Shown in pieces: positions 1-8,800 of a DNA stretch of 60,672 nt. Origin of the DNA: Oehlia diaphana (Eukaryota; Glomeromycota; Glomeromycetes; Glomerales; Glomeraceae); assembly GCA_003833135.1 (NCBI GenBank), contig QZLH01000048.1, positions 4,279 through 64,950 on the forward strand. Reading direction: 5' to 3'. How positions within the stretch are numbered: position 1 is the stretch's first letter; each line of letters begins with the position of its first letter. The position numbers and the translations under genes are program-made. The notes beneath the pieces are model-generated. The model made no database searches, had not been told where the DNA came from, and saw only the letters and a list, made by a program, of their open reading frames with translations.

Positions 1-360
1 GCGGTATTGCGATTCACTTTTTTATATAGATTCTATATAAAAAAAGTGAGTTGCGGTATTGCGATTCACTTTTTTATATTAATTCTATATAAAAAAAGTG
101 AGTTGCGGTATTGCGATTCACTTTTTTATATTAATTTTATATAAAAAAAGTAAGTTGCAAGATTGCGATTCACTTTTTTACATTAATTTTATATAATAAA
201 AGTGAGTTGCGATATTGCGATTCACTTTTTTATATTAATTTTATATAATAAAAGTGAGTTGCGATATTGTGATTCACTTTTTTATATTAATTCTATATAA
301 AAAAAATGAATTGTAGTATTGGGATTCACTTTTTTATATGATTTTAATATAAAAATGTTG
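1..360. repeat. 52-bp hairpin tandem array
   Basis: About six and a half copies of a 52-bp unit run from the window edge, with unit starts at 1, 53, 105, 157, 209, 261 and a degenerate seventh at 313. Each unit contains an inverted repeat (ATTCACTTTTTTATAT against ATATAAAAAAAGTGAGTT), so each could fold into its own hairpin. Units differ at GCGGTATTGCG / GCGATATTGCG / GCAAGATTGCG, mostly at CG positions. The array is cut by the left edge of the window, so its true length is unknown. Confidence 0.95.
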
Positions 361-629
361 AATCGCAATATTTCGAATATTTCGAGAAAAAAATGTTGCG
401 AAAACGTTTTTTTCATAATATTATATTAAAAAAATGTTTCGTTACTTTTTTTTTTAATATTTCAATAATAACGTTGCGAAAACAATTTTTTCTTAAAAAA
501 AACGTTTTGCAATATTTTTTTTCAATATTTTAATAAAAAAACGTTGCAAAAACGTTTTTTTCATAATATTATATTAAAAAAAAAGTTTTGTTCTGTTTTT
601 TTTCAATACTTTAATAAAAATAGTCCTGA
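361..629. repeat. Degenerate AT-rich repeat with ACGTTGCGAAAACG core
   Basis: Several imperfect copies of a short motif around ACGTTGCGAAAACGTTTTTTT, separated by homopolymer-rich AATATTATATTAAAAAAA tracts. A related motif recurs at 6130-6330, inside the hAT-type element. No coding potential is seen. Confidence 0.6.
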
Positions 630-637
630 AATTTTTC

Positions 638-750
638 AGGTTTCAGGTCAGGTCAGGTCAAACAGATAACCTGATATAACCTGACCTGACCTGACCTGAA
701 AAAAAATTTCAGGTCAGGTTTATCAATTAACCTGACCTGACCTGACCCAT
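638..750. repeat. Inverted arrays of the CAGGT/ACCTG pentamer
   Basis: Runs of tandem AGGTC (for example 649-659) alternate with runs of the complementary ACCTG (670-697), then AGGTC again and ACCTG again up to 746. The four blocks face each other in pairs, so the tract can form nested stem-loops. It joins the AT-rich repeat on the left to the 50-bp satellite on the right. Confidence 0.85.
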
Positions 751-759
751 TCGGAACTC

Positions 760-1198
760 TAATGGTCAATAAACTCGCAAAAAATTTTGGGCATAATATT
801 TCACAAGGATTACGGTCAATAAACTCATGAAGGATTTCGGGCATAATATTTCGCAAGAATTACAGTCAATAAACTTGCAAAGAATTTTGGGCATAATATT
901 TCGCAAGAATTATGATTAATAAACTTGTGAAGGATTTCAGACGTAATATTTTGTAAGGATTATGGTCAATAAACTTGCAAAAGATTTTAGGCGTAATATT
1001 TCACAAGAATTACAGTCAATAAACTCGCAAAGGATTTTGGGCATAATATTTCGTAAGGATTATGGTTAATAAACTTGCAAAGGATTTCAGGCATAATATT
1101 TTATAAGGATTACGGCCAATAAACTTGTGAAGGATTTTGGGCATAATATTTCACAAGAATTACAGCCAATAAACTTGTGAAGGATTTTGGGCATAATA
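760..1198. repeat. 50-bp satellite array, left part
   Basis: Nearly nine head-to-tail copies of a 50-bp unit (GGTCAATAAAC, then GGATTTTGGGCATAATATTT, then CACAAGGATTA). The unit anchor falls at 764, 814, 864, 914, 964, 1014, 1064, 1114 and 1164. The array resumes in register at 5207-5270 and again at 6526-6590, so it was once continuous and was split by two transposon insertions. Unit variants are mainly CG/TG/CA exchanges (CTCGCAA, CTTGCAA; TTTCGCAAG, TTTCACAAG, TTTCGTAAG). Confidence 0.95.
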
Positions 1199-2057
1199 TA
1201 GTGCTGGAACTCTAAACTTAAAAATCACGTGATTTTATTTCAAATTTTCTGGCAAGAAAATCATATCACGTAATATATAATTGACCAATGATTCTAAATG
1301 ACGCGTTCAAATTTTTTATTAAATGTACATTTGAATTACTCCATTACATGCTATGTATACTGAAAAATTATTATTAAAGAAAGTTTATTAATTGAAAATC
1401 ACTAAAAACAAAACTAGCATCATTATTCCATCAAATTTTCAATATTTTTGGGCAATCAACAGTGTGATTTATATTTACTAACAGACTACTCAGCAGTTCT
1501 ACCCTCTAAACCTTTATCATATGCATCCATATACCTTCATGATTTGCATGCAAACTTGCGAATAGTTGTTATAGGGATACTAACAAGAACTTCTGGAACT
1601 CATTTCATTAAATCTGCAAAATTATAACTGTATATTCATCTAGTTTCTCATTTTGCAAAGCTCCAGAATCGCTCTATAAAATTACATTCACAATGGAATT
1701 TTGGGTAACACTCAAAAATATGTTCTGCTTTAATTATTGCCTCTTCCAATATTGACCGTTATTCACAAAAATCAGGTTGTAATGACATTATTCTTCATGC
1801 ACAACAATCTATCCTTTCCAGATTAACATTATCACATTTTTCAGAGCATTATTCACATGTCAAGCGAATTTCTCTCATTGGCCAGAGGTTGCGTTCTTTA
1901 AGAACTTGTTTAATACCTTTTAGTTGCCCTTTCAAGTGATAGTTATTTGGAAATATCATTGATTGTATGCATTTTTCACCATATTCATTAATGTACTAAC
2001 CATCACGCATTTTAGGCTGTTTTCCTCCAGGACTCAAATTCATTTTTGTTGCAACAA

Positions 2058-2579
2058 CATCAGGAAATTTTTTTAGGTGTAATTTAGTGTAATCTTTTGG
2101 AGGTAGTGTAAAATTTTGAAATATTACACTAAAAACGTAATATTACAGAAGTTTACACTCTTAAATTTAAATAATTATAGTAATTTAATAATATCTCACT
2201 ATCTACTGATCCAATTAAGACGATCTATAGCTCATTGGAATCAGCTCATCAAAACGAATCGAATGGTAGTAAAATCACATTTTTATGATTGATAAATAAT
2301 ATTTTATTAATGTAAAACTTTATTGCATACTATAAAGTGTTCTATAAAATGTAGAGATATAATTTTACTACCATTCGATTCGTCTTGATGAGCTGATTCC
2401 AATGAGCTATAGATCGTCTTGATTGGATCAGTAGATAGTGAGATATTATTAATTTACTATAATTATTTAAATTTAAGAGCGTAAACTTCTGTAATATTAC
2501 GTTTTTAGTGTAATATTTCAAAATTTTACACCACCTCCGAAAGAATACAATAAATTACGCCTAAAAAAATTTCCTGATG
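2058..2579. mobile_element. Fold-back (palindromic) element, copy 1
   Basis: A 522-bp element made of two long inverted arms of about 215 bp around a loop of about 85 bp. Its terminal sequence is CATCAGGAAATTTTTTTAGG, with the exact complement at the other end. It has no coding content and is nested inside the 4.0-kb transposon. The same element occurs at 6910-7416 and, cut by the window edge, from 60555. No convincing target-site duplication is seen. Confidence 0.93.
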
Positions 2580-2752
2580 AAGTGCATCACCTGCCATAGC
2601 ATTGTGATTTGTTGACTAGTCGAAGCAAAAAACTCCAGTACACCTAGGATGCAATATTTCAAATATTGGAATTGCTTGATGCACGAGCTGCATTTGTAAA
2701 TAAGGTGAATTTATCAATTTTCTTTAAAAAAATTCTGCAAACTTCAACCTTT

Positions 2753-3346
2753 TAGTATTACAATCCGTCTATCCCCCATCCGTATCTGTGATCAAATATC
2801 TGACATTTTTGGATAACGGATAAAAATTTTGTAGACGGATCGGATGAAGGTGGATGAAGGATATTCGTGACAGATCATTCGGATAATCCTTTGGATATCC
2901 GTAGGATTATACTTGCCGCCCATTTCCCAAAAAAGGAAATTTAAACAATGATTTCATGTCGATCTCATTGTTTAAATTTCCTTTTTGAGGAATGGGTGGC
3001 AAGTATACGTAGGATATCTTGGACTTAAATCAGGCCAAATTCATAATTCCGGCCAGAGTTATGAATTTTGTATAACATCATGTAATACAAAAAATTAGCA
3101 AAAAATTTTGCGTAACATAACTTACCCAGTGGCCAACCCTTTTATCTGAAATCACGTGACTATCGTTATTGTAATTCCAGCTGGCACTACAGAATTGGCC
3201 AGAATTATGTTCAATAATCAGATGATCCGAATGATTTGTCAAGAATATCTGGATGATGCAATTATCTGACTTTCAAATATCTTCTACCAAACTGATCTGA
3301 TAGATTCAGATAACGGTTGACAGATTATCTGCGGATTGTAACACTA
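2753..3346. mobile_element. Non-autonomous hAT-type element, 594 bp
   Basis: Inverted ends TAGTATTACAATCCG (2753-2767) and its complement with one mismatch (3332-3346). It is flanked by an exact 8-bp duplication CAACCTTT at 2745-2752 and 3347-3354. An 8-bp duplication together with a TAGNG-type terminus is the hallmark of the hAT superfamily. The interior is rich in diverged GGATAT/ATCCGT words and lacks an open reading frame. It contains a smaller nested element and lies inside the 4.0-kb transposon, next to the 3' side of the transposase relic. Confidence 0.88.
2908..3007. mobile_element. 100-bp MITE nested in the hAT-type element
   Basis: Two inverted arms of about 42 bp, starting TATACTTGCC and ending GGCAAGTATA, around a 15-bp loop. 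Exact 8-bp duplications CGTAGGAT flank it at 2900-2907 and 3008-3015. The size of the duplication again points to a hAT-family transposase acting in trans. The arms are better conserved than the host element, so this is the youngest layer of the nest. Confidence 0.88.
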
Positions 3347-3479
3347 CAACCTTTTATACCTGATCTAACATATGTTTCGATTTCCAATATCTATCTGATT
3401 GTATAGATCGAAGAACAACAGCCTCTTTATGTTCAATATGCGGATTTACTTGTAATTGTTCATTAGATAATTGTAATAA

Positions 3480-4809
3480 TCTATGACATGGACAAAGAAA
3501 TGCCAAAATCATAATAGAACGTCCAATGTGTTTGAGCGTAAAATATTCTCATCCTTTTTCATCCAAATTTTCTGTTGTCCATCATTTGCATAAAAGTGAC
3601 ACTCATCATATGTAACTTGTACTATTTCCTTCTCTTCAGGCTTAAGCTGGGGCTCCAAAACAACATCTAACATATCACCATCAAAATCCTTTATGGATTT
3701 TTTATATTCAAACATTCTTTTTAACCATTCCTTTCTATATTCTACCACATCTGGCCGTTCATGCCCATCATAATAAACTTCTTTTTTTTTCTCATCATAT
3801 TTGTATCCCCAGAAGTGCATATAATTTTGATATGTTTTTTCAGAAATTGTTTCTTTTTTAATGTGTCCTGTTAATTTTGGGAATACTGTTTCTTTAATAT
3901 ATTTTTTTAGGTTGGTAGGAGAATATGATTCTGATGTTTGTTGACGTAACTATACTTGGCATTCATTTTTAAAATCCTCATCATTTATCAAACTCCGTAA
4001 TTTTGTATGTTTTCCTTGACGATAAACAAGAAGTTTCCCTGTCTGTATAAAGTGAGATCCCCATTTTTGAATACATGTTGCCATGTAAGTACCTTTATTC
4101 CATACAGCTTGCTTGTGCAATATTATTACTTGCATTCATTTTTCCTTGTCCATCTAATAACAACTGGATGAATCTTCATATGTTTAGATATCGTAAATGA
4201 TCATAGGTAAAGAGTTTTTACAGATTTTGTTATTAAATATTGTTGATTTATTTCTTCTAAACGTTTATGAAGATTATCAACAGAAAATAGAGGATTTTGT
4301 GTAATTTCTGGAAATGGAGATGAAGATGAGAATGGGAATGATCGTAAGGAATGTAAAGTTTCAGAACTTCTGATTTCAGTATTTTTAAAAAATTATCAAG
4401 TGTTTTCATTCCTTTTGCATCATCACTTAATCTCTTTTTTTCATTTTTCTTTCTCCATACTGTTGTACTTGAATTTCCAGTATATACTGCTCTAATGCTT
4501 TTTGCAGCACTATCATGCAAGTAAAGGACTTCAGTAGTAAGTCTTTCTCCTACTTCTTCAAACTCTTTCAAGTTTTCTTCTGTCCAGTTTTTGACAGTTT
4601 CATCATCTACCTAGTTTTCAACAGCTTCACCTAATCACCTTCCATTCTTTCTTCAATAATGTCATTTTCTATCCATTTTTCGCTTTCTTCAGCGGTCTCT
4701 ATCTCTTTTATTACAAGTTCTTCCACAAAAACTTGATCTTGAGAGATAAAGCATCCTTTTTTTTGGATATTTTGCTAACTTGTTGTTGGCATTTTGTTTT
4801 ACGTGTCAT
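3480..4809 (-). pseudogene. Decayed DDE-type transposase of the 4.0-kb element
   Basis: The minus strand keeps four open pieces in the order of one protein: an N-terminal piece starting near 4809, then 4257-4571, 3950-4135 and 3509-3820. Stops and frame changes separate them. The third piece keeps a segment resembling the helix-turn-helix part of this transposase family (AVWNKGTYMATCIQKW). The last keeps YYDGHERPDVVEYRKEW and a VTYDECHFYAND stretch that probably contains the first catalytic Asp. The remainder of the catalytic core is not visible. The family is one I recognise from Rhizophagus and basidiomycete genomes; exact superfamily naming is left open. Confidence 0.75.
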
Positions 4810-5206
4810 TACGTGTCATTAAACTTAAATGGTTTTTAGTTAAACCAGAAATTTTCTCATTCACATGTAACAATCAAAAATTTTCTCATGATTCAAGGAG
4901 TATTTAAGGAGTATGATAATTCAGGATAGTGCTAAATTACCATAATGTTGGTCCAAATTATAAAAATTTTGACCATTCACGTGATTTGATTTGTTTCAAA
5001 TTTTGGCCAATCATATAAAAATCATCCAAATTTAAATACTTATAACTTTTTATGTAGGTCATTTATTAAAATTTTGACCAGTAATTTGATAGTATTCACT
5101 TTAAAGAATAACATTACCGGTTTATTCTTTTAAAACTTTATTTTGAAAATGTTATAAGATTTTTTAGTGGTACAATTTTATTTTTGAGTATAGAGTTCCA
5201 GCACCA

Positions 5207-5270
5207 TATTTCACAAGGATTATGGCCAATAAACTTACAAAGGATTTCAGGCGTAATATTTCACTAGGAT
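5207..5270. repeat. 50-bp satellite array, middle fragment
   Basis: Just over one satellite unit, lying in register between the 4.0-kb transposon and the hAT-type element. It shows that both elements inserted into the same array. Confidence 0.9.
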
Positions 5271-6525
5271 TAGTGCTCTATATAAGCCAAGCTGGCTCAT
5301 GAGCTGGCTCAAACTTTCAAGCTGAGCTAAGCTAAGCCATGATTAAATTGGCTTGGTAGCTCACGAGCCAGCTTGGAAGAGCTCGAGCCAGTTATTAGGC
5401 TCAGCTTAAAAAGCTCAAGCCTATAACAGGCTTAACTTAAAAAGCTCGAGCTGGCTCATGAGCCAAACAAGCTATTATATAAAAAAAAGGAAACTGCTGG
5501 AACTAATAAGTCTGGCATTTTTACATGTAAAATCAAAAAAAAAATCACCAGAACTAATTATTCCAGCATTTTTACATGTAAAATTGAAAAAACTATCAGT
5601 TTCAGCGTTTTTACATATAAAATCAAAAAAAAATCACCAGAACTAATAATTTTGGCATTTTTACATGTACAATCAAAAAAAATGCTGAAACTATCAGTTT
5701 CAGCGTTTTTACATGTAAAATTAAAAAGAAAACTGCCAGAACTAATAATTCCAGCATTTTTACATGTAAAATCAAAAGAAAAATGCCAGAACTAATAATT
5801 TTGGCGTTTTTACATATACAATTGAAAAAAAATGCCAGTACTAATGATTCTGACGTTTTTACATGTAAAATTAAAAAGAAAACCGCCAAAATTAATAATT
5901 TTGGCATTTTTATATGCAAAATCGAAAAAAATGCCAAAACTATCAGTTTTGGCCTTTTTACATGTAAAATCAAAAAGAAATACACCAGAACTAATTATTC
6001 CAGCGTTTTTATATGCAAAATCAAAAAAATGGCAAAACTATTAGTTTTGGCGTTTTTACATGTAAAATCAAGAGGAAAAATACCAAAACAAATAGTTTCG
6101 GCATTTTATATATAAAAACAAAAAGTAAAAAACGTTTTGCAACATTTTTTAAATAATTTAAAGTAAAAACGTTGCAAAAATGTTTATTTAGTTAAAAATA
6201 ATATTTCGCAATATTTTTTTAATAATTTAATGTAAAAACATTGCGAAATGTTATATTTTACATTAATTTAATTAAAAAAAATGGTTCACACCATTTTTTT
6301 AATAATTTAAAGTAAAAATATTACGAAAACGTTATTATGATAAAGCTTGAGCCAGCTCCAGCCCAGCTCAGCTCAAGCCAGGATTTTTATGGCTCAGCTT
6401 TGCTTAAACCGAACTGAACAAAGATTTTTGTGGCTCAGCTCATTTTAGGCTTGGCTTGGCACAGATCTTCAAGTCGAGCTAAGCCAGACTGTAGTTCAGC
6501 TCGAGCTGGCACATGTAGAGCACTA
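5271..6525. mobile_element. hAT-type element, 1255 bp, with internal tandem array
   Basis: The inverted ends are a perfect 10 bp, TAGTGCTCTA. The exact 8-bp duplication ACTAGGAT lies at 5263-5270 and 6526-6533. Both subterminal regions are packed with copies of AGCTGGCTC/GAGCCAGC in both orientations, as expected for transposase-binding repeats. The middle (about 5500-6115) is a tandem array of units of about 50 bp, and 6130-6330 holds the ACGTTGCGAAAACG motif also found near the window start. No transposase is present, so it is non-autonomous. Confidence 0.92.
5500..6118. repeat. Tandem array inside the hAT-type element
   Basis: About twelve units of roughly 50 bp (one of about 40 bp), each with the perfect palindrome TTTTACATGTAAAA or a close variant, then AACTAATAATTTTGGC. 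Because the unit is close to a multiple of three in places, it creates long repetitive open frames on both strands. These are artefacts of the repeat and not genes. Confidence 0.88.
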
Positions 6526-6720
6526 ACTAGGATTATGGTCAATAAACTTGCAAAGGATTTCAGGCGTAATATTTCACAAGGATTATGGCATGTAAAACTT
6601 GCAAAAGTTTATGCTATAATATTTTACAAGTTTACAGATATCGTAAACTTACGTAAATTTATGCCGTAATAATCCATAAATTTACAGATACCCATAATGT
6701 TACGTAATATTATATCCGAT
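6526..6720. repeat. 50-bp satellite array, right end
   Basis: One clear unit and then progressively degenerate copies (CGTAAACTTACGTAAATTTATG and related) that fade out near 6710. Confidence 0.75.
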
Positions 6721-6909
6721 TAAATTTCCTGATATTGAAAAAAAATAATGTGTAATATCCTTTAGTTTTATAATAGTAATGGATAATCAAATATTACATA
6801 AATTCCATTCTGAAATTTTTTATTTTCCATCATTTAATAAAGCAGAACTATTAGCTGTCATTTCAGCGCTTATAGTATTATCTAATTATAGTGAAATTAC
6901 CATTTATAC

Positions 6910-7416
6910 CATCAGGAAATTTTTTTAGGTATAATTTAGTGTAATATTTTGGAGGTGATGTAAAATTTCAAAATATTACACTAAAAATATAATATTACAA
7001 AAGTTTATGCTTTTAAATTTAAATAATTATAGTAATTTTATAATATCTCGCTATCTATTAATCCAATCAAAATGATCTATAGCTCATTGGAATCAGCTTA
7101 TCAAGACAAATCAAATGGTAGTAAAATCACATTTTTATGATTGATAGATAATATTCTATTAATGTAAAACTTTATTGTATACTATAAAGTGTTCTATAAA
7201 ATGTAGAGATGCAATTTTACTACCATTTGATTTGTCTTGATGAGCTGATTCCAATGAACTATAGATTGTCTTGATTGGATTAGTAGATGGCGAGATATTA
7301 TTAAATTACTATAATTATGTAAATTTCTGTAATATTACATTTTTAGTGTAATATTTCAAAATTTTACACTACCTCCAAAATATTACACTAAATTACGCCT
7401 AAAAAATTTTCTGATG
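6910..7416. mobile_element. Fold-back (palindromic) element, copy 2
   Basis: Same family as 2058-2579, about 507 bp, with inverted arms of roughly 200-210 bp. It interrupts the RNase H reading frame of the LINE relic directly after the codons for ITIYT. Relative to copy 1 it has lost CG dinucleotides in both arms (CGAATCGAATGG becomes CAAATCAAATGG; CATTCGATTCG becomes CATTTGATTTG). Confidence 0.92.
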
Positions 7417-7580
7417 CTGATAATTATTACAACAATTATATTAATGAATATATTTCTCATACTGATGAAACTTCTGGTTTAGTCTTTTGAGATAATTGTT
7501 TAAATAATTTAGATTATATTTCACGATGGAATAATATACCTATAGAAGTTAATTTACAAAAATTTTTTAAAAAAATAATG

Positions 7581-8000
7581 ATCTTTACAGAAACTTAACA
7601 TTTTTAATCAATATAGAATCGATATCATTAAGTTTATCTTAACAGTATTATTTTGATATTATTTTGATATCATTTTAATATTGATATAATATCGATATAA
7701 TATCAAAATAAAGTATTATTATTTTAATATTATATCGATATTAAATTAATATTGAAATAATATCAAAATAATAATTAAAATGATATTGAAATAATATCTT
7801 TAAATTAAACTTAAATATGTTATTTCGATGTCATTTCTATTATCATTTTAATATCATTTCAATATTAATTTAATATCAATATGATATTGAAATGATAATA
7901 CTTTATTTTAATATCACATTGATATTAAATCGATATTGAAATGATATCGAAATGATATTAAAATGATATCGCTTGAAAATTTAAAGTTTCTGTAAAGATG
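7581..8000. mobile_element. AT-rich fold-back element of GATATT/GATATC words
   Basis: Inverted ends ATCTTTACAGAAACTT and, from the right, CATCTTTACAGAAACTTTAA. The 420-bp interior is almost entirely ATCGATATTA, GATATC and AATATT words, so most of it is self-complementary. It separates two parts of the LINE relic (reading frame up to 7580 and again from about 8001). A target duplication cannot be defined beyond one or two bases. Confidence 0.75.
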
Positions 8001-8800
8001 TTACAAAGTTGGGAGAAATATTATAACGGTAAATATAGAAAACCTGATGTTAATGTTGATTGGTATTTTACGTTTTTTTACTTAATCGAGAATTAGAAGA
8101 TAAAGTAAAATCAACATATCTTACTTTTTTGTTCTCTTCTAATCAAAAAAAGCAGTCCTTAAATTTATTAATGAAAGAAATCCTTACAATAGAAAAAAGG
8201 AAATATATTGCTTATAATATATTTGAGTATTGGAAATATTCTTTTTGTGAACAACAAGGTGAATCATTCGATTATGTGTAGATTTGTGAGTCACATGAAT
8301 AAGAAATGAATGGAATTATTTGCGAAGTAAAAAAATTTTTTGAAGAAACTTGTAATTCTTTATTAATTGAAGTGGATAAAGACCCAATTGTTGATGATGA
8401 ACTTATAGATAAAATGATCTTTTAGGATTGAACATATAATGAGTCAAAAATTACTTTTATAGATATAATCAAAGAAATAATCTCCTGCGAATTATCAGCA
8501 TATACTGTACGTTCTTAATATTTAACAATCAAAATTTACAAGAAAAATTTTTAATCTTATTATGAAATTTTGTTTTTGAAAAAAGCTGAAGCTTTTGGAT
8601 TGATAGGTGTATAAGACAAAAAGATAAAGAACGAAGGCTAAATCTTAATCTTAAAAAAATTAAAGAAAATTATAATATGAATAAATATATAAATCCTCAT
8701 AGGAAAATTGATACTAATAATTTTTTTAATAGTTTAGATAGTTTAAGATTAAATATTTACTTTGGAACGAATGTACAGGGTTTAATAGTTTTAGTTAATT

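Larger units (their letters stand above)
1199..5206. mobile_element. 4.0-kb TIR DNA transposon inserted in the satellite array
   Basis: The ends are a 16-bp inverted repeat: TAGTGCTGGAACTCTA at the left, and TGGTGCTGGAACTCTA read inward from the right. TA dinucleotides flank it at 1197-1198 and 5207-5208, and removing the element with one TA restores the satellite sequence GGCATAATATTTCAC exactly. A TA target suggests the Tc1/mariner side of DDE elements, which is inference. It carries a broken transposase on the minus strand and at least three younger insertions. A degenerate homologue of its right end lies near 49335-49735. Confidence 0.85.
6779..8800 (+). pseudogene. Decayed LINE 3' part with RNase H remnant
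   Basis: Three plus-strand stretches read in order as the C-terminal part of a non-LTR retrotransposon: 6779-6909 (NKAELLAVISALIVLSNYSE, the RNase H segment that ends ITIYT), 7417-7580, and about 8001-8800. Two non-coding inverted-repeat elements interrupt them. Many in-frame stops (for example near 7489 and in 8281-8620) show that the copy is dead. Assignment rests on the RNase H-like motif and on the overall pattern known from Rhizophagus LINEs; the reverse transcriptase is not in the window. Confidence 0.65.

Noticed and set aside
1..1200. Regularly spaced repeats resembling a CRISPR array
   Set aside because: Units are directly tandem with no unique spacers, and the window is eukaryotic.
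5623..6115. Open frames of 110-120 codons on both strands (ILHVK / FLHVK repeats)
   Set aside because: They are produced by the ~50-bp tandem array inside the hAT-type element; both strands are open for the same reason and the protein is a mere repeat.
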